Virus record (IMG/VR): IMGVR_UViG_3300024502_000023
Span: 1 to 39,612 of that record
DNA length: 39,612 nucleotides
Origin: a virus
Reading direction: 5' to 3' (one strand)
Both the position numbers and the translations under genes were made by a program. A model generated the notes under the pieces. That model did not search any database and had not been told where the DNA came from. It saw nothing but the letters and a program-made list of their open reading frames with translations. Positions 6,959 through 15,052 of the stretch are shown one piece after another; positions within the stretch are counted from its first letter, which is position 1, and the number at the start of each line of letters is the position of its first letter.

Positions 6959-7501
6959 TTAAATTATATAATTAAAGAATGAATTGTTCTGCCAGTAAGT
7001 ATAGACAAAAGTAACGGTTAATTTGTGTGGTGAGTCTGAACCCCAGTCCAAATCCAATTGATTAATGGAAATAGGATATGCCTGAACCAATTCCACAGAG
7101 TATCTTAGTTTGTTTGCAACATCATATTGATTGATGATGATTGATGTTGAATATTGGTCTCTGTAATTCATGTTGTTTGTGGTTTTAGGATTAACTTTAT
7201 CCAACCACGCATCAAAGAAATACTTTTGCTTCATGTCTCCATCTAAAATGAATGTCAAATCAATGTCATTATAGGTGGAAATATATGGTAGTTTTTCGAT
7301 AGGACCATATGTTTTTCTGTCCATCGTTGCAATAGTTCTACCTGGAAGTTGTGCAGTCTCACAACGCAAGGATAGGTTTCTGGATGTAACATCCAGCTGT
7401 GAAAATAGTGTCAGAGGCACATAAATGTTTGCTTCAAACCTATTTGCTCGTGCAAGGTCTGTTGTAAAACTGGACTTAAATTCTTCTAAGGATCTAGGCA
7501 T
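6959..7501 (-). CDS. gp19-fold tail-tube-like protein (tube initiator gp54-like or tube paralogue)
   Basis: The 180-residue product follows the T4 gp19 tube pattern: ARANRFEANIYVP near the N-terminus, LRCETAQLPGRTI, a YGPIEKLPY loop, YNDIDLTFILDGDMKQKYFFDAW, then INQLDLDWGS and a TVTFVYTYW strand near the end. T4 gp19 has 163 residues. Such proteins form or cap hexameric rings of the inner tail tube. The main tube gene normally sits beside the sheath gene, which is not in this window, and here the neighbours are gp4 and gp26. A tube initiator (gp54-like), a tail-completion protein or a second tube protein are all possible. AAGG lies about 8 bases before the ATG. Confidence 0.65.
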   Translation of the reverse strand: MPRSLEEFKSSFTTDLARANRFEANIYVPLTLFSQLDVTSRNLSLRCETAQLPGRTIATMDRKTYGPIEKLPYISTYNDIDLTFILDGDMKQKYFFDAWLDKVNPKTTNNMNYRDQYSTSIIINQYDVANKLRYSVELVQAYPISINQLDLDWGSDSPHKLTVTFVYTYWQNNSFFNYII

Positions 7502-7505
7502 TTGT

Positions 7506-8117
7506 TTACCTTATTTGGTCTAACGATTCTTGCCAAACCGTCTTTTGGTTTTCTTTTGCAAATTGTTGTATTGGTAGATGCAGCGCAACATCCCATTCTT
7601 CTGGTTCAACAGCAAGTATCTTAGACCTTATATGGCCATACAAATATAACTTCAAACAAGGCTTAAATTCTTTCAGTCTAGTGAGTGAATTTAGAATAGG
7701 GTATGTTATGCGGATTCTTTTAATCTCATCTTCATCGTTATAAATTGCAAATTTCATTAACTTTCTCATAAACACAACACGGTGTTTGAGTGGCAGATAA
7801 TGAAGGTTCAGTCCTAGAAAACCACCAGATTCTCGTTTGAGTGGTAAAACCAAAGGAAACTTGTCATAATATGGCAAATCACCCTTTAATTTTGGGTCAT
7901 ACATGAAGAAATACATACCACCCATTAGAAATTTCTGTCTATCGGCTGGTTTTGTGTATCTGTTCTTCTCTCTGGTGATTGGTCTTGCAAGAGCTCTAGG
8001 GTCACGCAAGGACTGGATTTTTTTCAACAACCAATTCAAAGATTCTCGACTCATCGTTTGGTGTTGAGCCGCAATCTTTTCTTCAGTTAATGTAGTAAGT
8101 ATAGATGGATTATTCAT
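7506..8117 (-). CDS. Conserved phage protein of unknown function beside gp4
   Basis: The 203-residue product is basic and rich in aromatic residues, with GGMYFFMYDPKLKGDLPYYD, FPLVLPLKRESGGFLGLNLHYL and, nearer the end, EWDVALHLPIQQFAKE. I recognise this as a type conserved in marine T4-like phages but cannot assign a structure-based family. In T4 the neighbour of gene 4 is gene 2, whose product protects DNA ends from RecBCD; by position this could be a functional counterpart, but I see no sequence motif proving it. There is no signal peptide or membrane segment. It lies 13 bases after gp4 and 4 bases before the tube-like gene, so is clearly part of the same operon. Confidence 0.6.
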   Translation of the reverse strand: MNNPSILTTLTEEKIAAQHQTMSRESLNWLLKKIQSLRDPRALARPITREKNRYTKPADRQKFLMGGMYFFMYDPKLKGDLPYYDKFPLVLPLKRESGGFLGLNLHYLPLKHRVVFMRKLMKFAIYNDEDEIKRIRITYPILNSLTRLKEFKPCLKLYLYGHIRSKILAVEPEEWDVALHLPIQQFAKENQKTVWQESLDQIR

Positions 8118-8130
8118 TCAAATATTTAGG

Positions 8131-8574
8131 TCAGCGTTTTGATAGTCCTAAATCATATTCCGTTAGTATTTTGAATTCCCAACCTCTGTCCAGGCAATAT
8201 TCAGTGGCAGCTTTCCACTTGGAACTATTGATACCCCATGTTGCCACTTCTTGAATGTATTGTTTTGTGACTCTCCTGCCCTTTGTTGGAGGTCTTGTTT
8301 GGCGGTCCGGTTTAATCTCCAACATCATGGTTTTCACTTTATTGTCACGGGTTCGAACCTTAACAATCATGTCTGGAAAATATCTGTGCCACTTACCGTC
8401 TACCGGTGACAGGTAAGGAATGGCAAGTTCTTCTGAACCCCAATGTAAAACATCAGGATTGGTATCTAACCATGTCATAACCCTACATTCCCATGAGGAA
8501 CGGTAGATTATATTTCTATGGTCACCCACGTATTTCGCAGGGTTCTTTGGTCTAAAGATTCCGGAATATGCCAT
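8131..8574 (-). CDS. 4: gp4-like head completion nuclease-fold protein
   Basis: The 147-residue product aligns along its length with T4 gp4 (150 residues; also called gp50/gp65). Shared blocks include MAYSG at the start, KY.GD, IIYRSSWE, WLDTNPDVL.WGSE and TWGINSSKWKAA near the end. It has a PD-(D/E)xK nuclease pattern: PD at 67-68, EIK at 86-88 and an upstream Glu (E29). gp4 acts at the filled head before tail joining, and the nuclease fold may trim or process packaged DNA ends. It is the first gene of the minus-strand operon. No Shine-Dalgarno is evident before the ATG, and the start region overlaps the plus-strand late-promoter motif. Confidence 0.9.
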   Translation of the reverse strand: MAYSGIFRPKNPAKYVGDHRNIIYRSSWECRVMTWLDTNPDVLHWGSEELAIPYLSPVDGKWHRYFPDMIVKVRTRDNKVKTMMLEIKPDRQTRPPTKGRRVTKQYIQEVATWGINSSKWKAATEYCLDRGWEFKILTEYDLGLSKR

Positions 8575-8579
8575 AAATA
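8573..8579 (+). promoter_or_regulatory. Late promoter motif for the gp48 baseplate operon
   Basis: CATAAATAC matches the T4-type late core (T)ATAAATA. It lies in the 32-base divergent gap and just overlaps the gp4 start codon on the other strand. Initiation about 6-7 bases downstream gives a leader of roughly 20 bases containing AGGA (8597-8600), 6 bases before the ATG at 8607. This is the best-placed late promoter in the window. Confidence 0.6.
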
Positions 8580-8606
8580 CTATATATGTTTTTTTCAGGA
8601 AAATAA

Positions 8607-9743
8607 ATGGCAGGATTCTACGAAAATAATGGTACCTTTAGTAGTGATGATCCAAGAATACCTCAAGGTAACATAAGTCCCATAAGAAGAATGGAACTTG
8701 TGCGTGATACAGTCGTGAATGTTGTTCCCACTGAAGGTCAAGCACAAGGTCCTTTGGCCGATTTATTTAAATCACAATATCAAAGTTCTGTTTTAAGTTA
8801 CCCGAGAGATTCTGGTGCGCCAGACAAACACCACGAGGTTCAATTTGATATTCGTGACATTTCATCTGTCTCCGCTGAAGATTTGCAAAAATTAATGAGC
8901 ACAATTTCTGATAAAGCTCTAGAAGGTGCTTCAAACTTTGCATCAACTAGTGGAGAACAAATAGATGCCGTATGGCAGAATGTAAAAAACCAAGGATTAG
9001 AAACAACAGCAACAAACGCATTAGAGTGGTTGAAGAAATTACCTGGTGATGTTGGTTCTACATTTTACAACACAGTTTTGCCAACTGTAACTGGTGCTTT
9101 CAATTCAATAAACACCAATTTCACAGGAAGCACTGGAAATGCATTGGCACCAGGAAAAACAGCAATAAAAGATACGATTCGCCTCTATATGCCTGATACA
9201 TTGAGTTTTGGTTATCAGGTACAATACGATAAATTGAGTTTGGCTGAAGCAGGTAGTTCTTTACCATTGGTTGGTGGTATTGCTCGTGCAATTACATCTA
9301 CAATCCAGAATCCTGCAGCAAGACTATTACAGAACAAGATGGGTTATGCATTCAATCCTCAACAACAAGTTTTGTTTGAAGGTATTGATTTCAGAGAATA
9401 CGACATGACTTTTGTTTTTACACCGACTTCTGTTGAAGAAGCCTATGATATCACAAAAATCATAAAGACATTCAGAAAACATGCTGCGCCAACAATTGTA
9501 AATGGTTTGGCAGGTTTCTTCTTCACACCACCATCAGTTTTTGATATATCATTCTACAGAAATGGTATACCAAATGAAAAGATTTCTCCTATTAGAACAA
9601 GTGTTATTACCAATATCAATGTGGATTATGCACCAAACGGTTGGTCTGCCATGGTTGATGGTATGCCAGCGCAAACGATTCTAACTCTATCATTCAGAGA
9701 AATCGACCTTGTTGATAGAACTTCAATAGAAAAAGAACTGTAA
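8607..9743 (+). CDS. 48: gp48-like baseplate tail-tube cap
   Basis: The 378-residue product is near T4 gp48 in length (364). The N-terminal half is variable and helical. The C-terminal half has the gp48/gp54-type block starting IRLYMPDTLSFGYQVQYDKL, then FNPQQQVLFEGIDFREYDMT, FVFTPTSVEEAYDITKIIKTF and a final TLSFREIDLVDR. gp48 joins the central hub to the first tail-tube ring. It is the first gene of the plus-strand baseplate operon, with AGGA 6 bases before the ATG, and one base separates it from gp53. A gp54-type initiator cannot be fully excluded because gp48, gp54 and gp19 are related folds. Confidence 0.8.
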   Translation: MAGFYENNGTFSSDDPRIPQGNISPIRRMELVRDTVVNVVPTEGQAQGPLADLFKSQYQSSVLSYPRDSGAPDKHHEVQFDIRDISSVSAEDLQKLMSTISDKALEGASNFASTSGEQIDAVWQNVKNQGLETTATNALEWLKKLPGDVGSTFYNTVLPTVTGAFNSINTNFTGSTGNALAPGKTAIKDTIRLYMPDTLSFGYQVQYDKLSLAEAGSSLPLVGGIARAITSTIQNPAARLLQNKMGYAFNPQQQVLFEGIDFREYDMTFVFTPTSVEEAYDITKIIKTFRKHAAPTIVNGLAGFFFTPPSVFDISFYRNGIPNEKISPIRTSVITNINVDYAPNGWSAMVDGMPAQTILTLSFREIDLVDRTSIEKEL

Positions 9744-9744
9744 A

Positions 9745-10338
9745 ATGAAGTATTTTCAGACTTTACCTAATGCCGCATTAATAAACACCAATGACGGTTC
9801 GTATGTCATATTAAAGGACCTTTTAACAAGGTCTCAAATTATACCAAATTTGTTGGATAATTCACTGGTTTTCTATGAATATGATGTACAAGAAGGCGAC
9901 ACACCAGAAATTATTGCCACCAAGTATTACGGTGACCCATACAGACACTGGATTGTACTTCACACAAACAACATAATTGATCCATTGTGGGAATGGCCAT
10001 TGTCTGGTAGAGTTTTGGAAGATTATATAACAGACAAATACGATGACCCTTCGGCACTATATTCATATGAAATGGTGACAACTACATATGATGGATTCAC
10101 CGGTTACACAACAGTAACCAGAAATTATATTGGTGAAGAAAAATACAATTCGTTAAGTGAAACTTCCACTACGTATACGATAGGAACAACAACATCTACC
10201 GTTACAATAACAAAAGGTGCCGTTTCTTTTGCTGAATATGAAAGACGAAAGAACGAAGAACGTAGAAAAATTAAGTTGTTGAAAAAAGATTATGTTTCAC
10301 AAATTGAAAAAGAACTTACCACATTGATGATAAGATAA
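9745..10338 (+). CDS. 53: gp53-like baseplate wedge protein
   Basis: The 197-residue product equals T4 gp53 in size (196). It starts MKYFQTLPNAALINTNDG and carries the characteristic LysM-like segment from VQEGDTPEIIATKYYGDPYR through HWIVLHTNNIIDPLWEWPLS. gp53 attaches to the wedge and helps clamp wedges around the hub. The C-terminus is a basic charged helix. No clear Shine-Dalgarno is present; the one-base gap after gp48 suggests translational coupling. Confidence 0.9.
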   Translation: MKYFQTLPNAALINTNDGSYVILKDLLTRSQIIPNLLDNSLVFYEYDVQEGDTPEIIATKYYGDPYRHWIVLHTNNIIDPLWEWPLSGRVLEDYITDKYDDPSALYSYEMVTTTYDGFTGYTTVTRNYIGEEKYNSLSETSTTYTIGTTTSTVTITKGAVSFAEYERRKNEERRKIKLLKKDYVSQIEKELTTLMIR

Positions 10339-10339
10339 G

Positions 10340-11668
10340 ATGGAACTAAAAGACGGTCAAACCGCTCAGTCACAAGACGCAGCAATTGATGATTTAAATA
10401 TCATCACTAAAGAGGGCAAGGAACTTTCAGTAAAACTCCTATTGGTGGAGTTTTCATACTTTGAGGACTTGTTCGCATCTTCTATTTCTGGTTACATAAC
10501 TCTGCGTGACGGATTTAACATCATTGGCACCTGTGGTCTAAATGGTGTGGAATTCTTAGATATAAGTTTTGGTAAAGCCAAAAACTCTACAACAAATCTC
10601 AAACAAAGAGTCAGAATATATCACGGTGAAATAAAACCAGTTGGAAACATGAACAGCCAAATGCTGAAGTTGTATTTCTGTTCGGAAGAATTGGTATTGG
10701 CTGAACAGATGAAAATCAAAAGAGATTTCAGTAGTCATATAAGTGATATGGTTTACCAGATACTAACAGAGGATATGAAAGTATCTGAGGAAAAGATAAA
10801 GCATATCGAATCTACTATCGGTGTTTATGATTTTACTATTCCAACACTAAATCCATTTAAAGCAATCAACTGGTTGTCTCTATATGCAAGACCAACATTC
10901 TCCGATTTGGTTGGTGCAGACATGGTATTCTTCCAGAACCGTGATGGATACAATTTCAGGTCTATTTCTTCAATGCGAACAGATGCACCGATAAAGACTC
11001 TGAATTATCAACAGAACAATTTACCTGGACAAGACCTTGCATCGAAATATAGTTCTGTATTGGACTTTGAGGTTGTCAAATCATTTAATGCACTGAATGA
11101 TATTTCAAATGGTACATATGCAAACCGTGTCATTGTGGTGGATCCATTTACCAGAAGTTATATTGTTAAAGATTTTGATTACAATGAATACATAAAGAAA
11201 GTTACACCAGTGAATGGTGCAGGTGTTATGCCAGAATATACCAATAGGCTTGGTTTAAAAACAAACCAAAACTATGAAGGCAAAATTAAAGTCATTTGGG
11301 GCAACTCTGGTCAAGCAGAAAAAGATTTCATTTCAGATTATGATGGTGCAGTTGCACACGATGTTTTTGCGGAAGAATATGTACGATACAGAACCGCACA
11401 ATTATCTCTTGCATATCAAACAGTGTTAAAGTTGAAAGTTCCTGGTGATCCAACTTTGTCTGTGGGCAAGGTAGTAGATTTCAATGTCTATTCATTGATA
11501 AACGAAACGAACAGACAACTTGATAAATATTATTCTGGAAAATATCTAATAACTGCGGTACGCCATGTAATACAATCTCAAGGTGTGTACCAAACAATTC
11601 TTGAAATAAGTAAAGATAGTTCAGTTCAACCTTATAGTTCTTCAAAGGACATGACTTGGTATGAGTAA
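10340..11668 (+). CDS. 27: gp27-like baseplate hub protein
   Basis: The 442-residue product fits the gp27/VgrG/P2 gpD hub family in layout (T4 gp27 has 391). An N-terminal beta domain includes LVEFSYFEDLFASSISGYIT, a second beta region includes YDFTIPTLNPFKAINWLSLY and later VFFQNRDGYNFRSISSM, and a final beta barrel has LKVPGDPTLSVGKVVDFNVY. The hub trimer surrounds the spike and continues into the tail tube. The stop overlaps the spike OB gene start by 8 bases, matching the physical hub-spike contact. The assignment is by pattern and gene order rather than by a diagnostic motif. Confidence 0.75.
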   Translation: MELKDGQTAQSQDAAIDDLNIITKEGKELSVKLLLVEFSYFEDLFASSISGYITLRDGFNIIGTCGLNGVEFLDISFGKAKNSTTNLKQRVRIYHGEIKPVGNMNSQMLKLYFCSEELVLAEQMKIKRDFSSHISDMVYQILTEDMKVSEEKIKHIESTIGVYDFTIPTLNPFKAINWLSLYARPTFSDLVGADMVFFQNRDGYNFRSISSMRTDAPIKTLNYQQNNLPGQDLASKYSSVLDFEVVKSFNALNDISNGTYANRVIVVDPFTRSYIVKDFDYNEYIKKVTPVNGAGVMPEYTNRLGLKTNQNYEGKIKVIWGNSGQAEKDFISDYDGAVAHDVFAEEYVRYRTAQLSLAYQTVLKLKVPGDPTLSVGKVVDFNVYSLINETNRQLDKYYSGKYLITAVRHVIQSQGVYQTILEISKDSSVQPYSSSKDMTWYE

Positions 11669-12839
11669 TTATGTCGTAAACTCACAGTATTTTTGGACAG
11701 GTGTTGTTGAAGATACCTTGGATCCAATGAGCATGAAAAGATGCAAAGTGCGTATCTTTGGTGTGCATGGTGAAAATGTGCCGACAGAAAAACTACCATG
11801 GGCAACTCCTTTGTATCCTCCTGGCGTAAGAAGTTACAATTCTTTGTTAGAAGGTGAATATGTTGTCGGATATTTCCAAGATGGTAACGCATCACAAGTA
11901 CCAATTATTGTGGGTGTTGTACCTGGTGTTATTCCAACAGGAAGCAAAACATCACCGATTGCAACAAGCACGAGCACAATAACATCCAAAGCATTTAGAG
12001 AAAATAGTCCAGACCCAATTAAGAAAGATGCGCCTGCCGGTGTCAATACAGGTGTTCAACCTGGTCTTCCATCAGTTCCTGCTGCATCAAGAGGTCAGTA
12101 TGAAGGAACAATCTCTTGGGTCACAAATAAAAATTTGACACCAGGTTGTGGAGTAGGACTATCAATTAGTTTAACGGACACGGATTTTGCATTATTTAAT
12201 CCTACTGCTGCAATACAACAAGCAATTAAAAGTGGTAAGAATAAAGCAGCACAAACAATCAGAATGAAATTATCCATAATTAATGAAAATTTCAGAAAAG
12301 TTATGGATGCAATACTTACTGCCATTGGACAAGATAAAACAGGACAATTATCACTTAGTTTTTCTTTGTTGAAACAAGCAGTTAGAAAAGTCAATCAAAT
12401 CACAAAAAAGATAGTCCAGGCAGTAGAATATGCATCTTATTATGTGGGTTTGGTTGAACAAATAAACAACATAGTTAATTATGTTAAGAGTTTACCTAAA
12501 AGATTCCAGGCCTTATTGCAAGAATGTGTAAGTCAATTCTTGGGTTCAGTAAATAATCTGGTGAATCAAGTTAAATCTATTCCAGGTGCAGTTAATGGAC
12601 CAATCGAGAGTGTTCTGCAAACATTAAAACTTACTTCAGAAAAACAACTTGCTGATGCAAGAGAATCTGCAAATATTGCAGCAAGTGGAAATCCAATGGC
12701 CAATTCCATAACTCTGATTGAAAATTCAACAGATGCGGCCAATGTGGCAAACACAATTATACTGGAAATGTCTGCAAATGCAAACTCGACAATTGCAAAT
12801 ACGACAACGTATGATCCTTCTAAAATGAAATCACCATGA
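11661..12839 (+). CDS. 5: gp5-like spike protein, OB-fold part without visible lysozyme
   Basis: The 392-residue product begins with a gp5/VgrG-type OB domain: FWTGVVEDTLDPMSMKRCKV, LPWATPLYPPG, GEYVVGYFQDGNASQVPIIV and GVVPG within the first ~95 residues. T4 gp5 (575 residues) follows its OB domain with a lysozyme and a beta-helix needle. Here residues 100-160 are a Pro/Ser-rich linker, and 175-350 are amphipathic helices with no lysozyme motif that I can see. The needle is in the next gene, which overlaps by four bases (ATGA). The helical domain is unassigned. The spike is therefore split, with peptidoglycan cutting probably done by another protein. Confidence 0.8.
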   Translation: MSNYVVNSQYFWTGVVEDTLDPMSMKRCKVRIFGVHGENVPTEKLPWATPLYPPGVRSYNSLLEGEYVVGYFQDGNASQVPIIVGVVPGVIPTGSKTSPIATSTSTITSKAFRENSPDPIKKDAPAGVNTGVQPGLPSVPAASRGQYEGTISWVTNKNLTPGCGVGLSISLTDTDFALFNPTAAIQQAIKSGKNKAAQTIRMKLSIINENFRKVMDAILTAIGQDKTGQLSLSFSLLKQAVRKVNQITKKIVQAVEYASYYVGLVEQINNIVNYVKSLPKRFQALLQECVSQFLGSVNNLVNQVKSIPGAVNGPIESVLQTLKLTSEKQLADARESANIAASGNPMANSITLIENSTDAANVANTIILEMSANANSTIANTTTYDPSKMKSP

Positions 12840-13663
12840 CAATAGACTTTATACCAACACTAGAACCAGAATCACCAAATAACGAGGACACCCAACCGGA
12901 GTCCAGACACAACTATGTGACTTCTACACCTAGAGGTCATTTCTTTGAAATGGATGATACACCGGACAGAGAAAGAATTAGACTTTCTCACCGTTCAGGT
13001 ACATTTATTGAAATGCACCCTGGTGGAGATGAGGTTCATAAAGTTTATGGTGATGGATATGAAATCACTGTAAAAAATAAACAAGTAATTATTCAGGGTG
13101 ATTGTAAGGTAGAAATACATGGTGATTGCAGCGTACTTGTCAAAGGAGACAAGACTGAAACAATCGAAGGAAACTTTGAACAACATATCAAAGGACATTA
13201 CACTCAGGTTGTTGAGAAATCAGCCAGTGTAAGTGTTGTTGGTGATATGGATGTTAATGCTGGCGCAGGAGCAACAGGTGCACTGTCACTTTCAGCTGGA
13301 GACTATGTGTATGTTGGCACAAACTTGTCAGTTGATGGTGAAATGAGTGCAAAGAAAATTACATCCGAGACAAGAGTTGACGCTTTGGGTGGTATGAGTG
13401 CTGGAGACCAAGGTTTCGTTACCGTTTTAGGTGGTCTTTCTGTGGGAGTACCACTTGCACAACCAGGTCAGATATATTCTTTAGGAAATATTACTACCGC
13501 TGCATCTGTACTTGCAGCCGCTTCGGTAAATGGTTCCATGGGCAATTTCGGTAAAATGACTGCAACCTGGATGACCGATGCAAAGAACGTGGGTACATTT
13601 AATTCACATATACATGATACACCAAAAGGTCCAAGTGGACCACCAACACCTTCTATGAGTTGA
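12836..13663 (+). CDS. Spike needle: gp5 C-terminal beta-helix with HxH tip
   Basis: In this 275-residue product, residues 20-75 (RGHFFEMDDTPDRERIRLSH and FIEMHPGGDEVHKVYGDGYE) match the region that starts the triple beta-helix in gp5/VgrG/gpV spikes. Next comes a ladder of short strands ending VKGD, IEGN and IKGH, typical of Gp5_C repeats. The C-terminus reads NSHIHDTPKGPSGPP with H258 and H260; an HxH pair at the apex binds iron in the P2 gpV and phi92 spikes. T4 instead uses a separate PAAR tip (gp5.4). The start overlaps the OB-protein stop (ATGA), so the pair should be made in equal amounts and assemble together. Confidence 0.85.
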   Translation: MTIDFIPTLEPESPNNEDTQPESRHNYVTSTPRGHFFEMDDTPDRERIRLSHRSGTFIEMHPGGDEVHKVYGDGYEITVKNKQVIIQGDCKVEIHGDCSVLVKGDKTETIEGNFEQHIKGHYTQVVEKSASVSVVGDMDVNAGAGATGALSLSAGDYVYVGTNLSVDGEMSAKKITSETRVDALGGMSAGDQGFVTVLGGLSVGVPLAQPGQIYSLGNITTAASVLAAASVNGSMGNFGKMTATWMTDAKNVGTFNSHIHDTPKGPSGPPTPSMS

Positions 13664-13673
13664 GGATTAATTT

Positions 13674-14561
13674 ATGAGTAGTATATACGGAAGATTAGGT
13701 TATAATCCAGAATATGGAAATAGTGGAGTTTCAGACTTTACACCTGAAGTACAGAAAAAGATAGACAGTATGCCTCCGCTCTTGTCGGAATGGCAGATGA
13801 ATGACTTGGCAGCCAACACCACCACAGGATATTTTCAGAATCCTTGTGCACCGATTGCAAATAATTTGATGACGGCTGCAAATTCTATTATTGTGGCATG
13901 TAATAGTGTCAGTAACCTGTCATCCTTGGTAACTGCATCCAAACTGTTGTCTGGTTATCCAGCTGTATATGCATTTGATGAAATTCAAGGAAATGTACTG
14001 GTTTCTCCCGCAGTTACTGGTGAGGGTCCACAATTTAGAGACCATACGGACAGAATTTCTGGTGTTGTGCAACCAAATGCAAATACCATTAATATGCCAC
14101 ATTACTCATCGGCAATGTCCATAGGTAAAATATTGATTTATCTGGTTGCACAATCTGACGGAATACAGAATAATTCACCAATTATGGGTAATTTCACCAG
14201 TTTGTTTATTGCAAACACACTGCAAAGTTATTCCAACACAATAAACTCTTATCCTTCTATTATCAGTTCGAATATGTCCAGTACTACGATAGTTGATCCT
14301 GAAACTGGTGGTTCAACTGTAATTTATACGACAAGTTTGACTCCTGCACAAGTTGCCACCATGGCTAATACCGTGAATACCGTGGTTACTTTGATGAGTA
14401 CTAGAAGAATCAGTGATAATACATTTTACACGAATTCACAAAGAGTTATGAATGATTATGCTAGTGTAGATACATTCTCAAATCTTGGTGCATCCGAGGA
14501 AGATTTGTTGAGTATGATTGGCACCAGTAAATTACAAGAAAGACTTAACGCAAATACATAA
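13674..14561 (+). CDS. Unrecognised baseplate-operon protein
   Basis: This 295-residue product belongs to no family I can name. It begins MSSIYGRLGYNPEYGNSG, has Asn/Ser/Thr-rich helical stretches (ANNLMTAANSIIVACNSVSN and SLTPAQVATMANTVNTVVTL), and a central GPQFRDHTDRISGV followed by MPHYSSAMSIGKILIYLVAQ, which looks like a compact conserved core. No membrane segment or enzyme motif is evident. GAGG lies 8 bases before the ATG. Its place between the spike needle and gp25 suggests a hub-wedge linker or a spike-associated protein. The composition resembles its structural neighbours, so nothing points to recent transfer. Confidence 0.6.
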   Translation: MSSIYGRLGYNPEYGNSGVSDFTPEVQKKIDSMPPLLSEWQMNDLAANTTTGYFQNPCAPIANNLMTAANSIIVACNSVSNLSSLVTASKLLSGYPAVYAFDEIQGNVLVSPAVTGEGPQFRDHTDRISGVVQPNANTINMPHYSSAMSIGKILIYLVAQSDGIQNNSPIMGNFTSLFIANTLQSYSNTINSYPSIISSNMSSTTIVDPETGGSTVIYTTSLTPAQVATMANTVNTVVTLMSTRRISDNTFYTNSQRVMNDYASVDTFSNLGASEEDLLSMIGTSKLQERLNANT

Positions 14562-14658
14562 ATCCGAAAATTCGAAATCCTGCGTTCCGGCCCCTGAAAT
14601 TTCTCCGACGAGCTCAGGATTCCAAAAAGCGATTTTACTCCTAGCACATAAATAAAAG
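14562..14658. other. Intergenic gap with imperfect GC-richer hairpin
   Basis: This 97-base gap is the longest within the baseplate operon. AATCCTG (14576-14582) can pair with CAGGATT (14615-14621), with inner pairs CGT/ACG (14583-14585/14608-14610) and CGG/CCG (14588-14590/14605-14607) around a 14-base loop. It is GC-richer than its surroundings and lacks a following T-run, so it is not a normal terminator. It could be an mRNA processing or attenuation element before gp25. No reading frame of note lies in it. Confidence 0.4.
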
Positions 14659-15051
14659 ATGGCAACCTTACAAAAGATTTACTCAGACATAGATTTTACC
14701 TTCACCAAAAAACCGGTGTCGGCTGATGTTGCTTTAAGTTATGATAGCCAAGCGGTGATTCGTTCGGTACGCAATTTGTTATTGACAAAACACTACGCCA
14801 GACCATTCAATCCTGACCTGGGTTCTAATGTTGGTGATATGTTGTTTGAAAACTTCAGTAACTTTACTGCATCTCGCCTGGAAAAAGAGATAACTACCGT
14901 CATTGAACGATATGAACCGAGAGTTATACTTCAAAGTGTGGTTGTTTCGATGGTACAAGATAAGAATAGTTATGAAGTTAGACTCACTTTTTATTTGCAA
15001 AACTCAACATCTGCATTAACAACAACACTTCTTTTAGAGAGAACTAGATAA
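14659..15051 (+). CDS. 25: gp25-like baseplate wedge protein
   Basis: The 130-residue product is nearly the same size as T4 gp25 (132) and fits the GPW/gp25 family. It has VRNLLLTKHYARPFNPDLGS, then VGDMLFENFSNFTASRLEKE, and IERYEPRVILQSVVV. gp25 is a conserved wedge and sheath-initiating protein of contractile systems, related to TssE in type VI secretion; it joins the wedge to the first sheath ring. It is followed after one base by gp6, its binding partner in T4. A late-promoter-like ATAAATA occurs at 14648-14654, but too close to the ATG to drive this gene. Confidence 0.93.
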   Translation: MATLQKIYSDIDFTFTKKPVSADVALSYDSQAVIRSVRNLLLTKHYARPFNPDLGSNVGDMLFENFSNFTASRLEKEITTVIERYEPRVILQSVVVSMVQDKNSYEVRLTFYLQNSTSALTTTLLLERTR

Positions 15052-15052
15052 C

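Noticed and set aside
14648-14654. ATAAATA late-promoter motif before gp25
   Set aside because: Transcription would start at about the ATG (14659), leaving no leader; more likely a chance match in AT-rich DNA.
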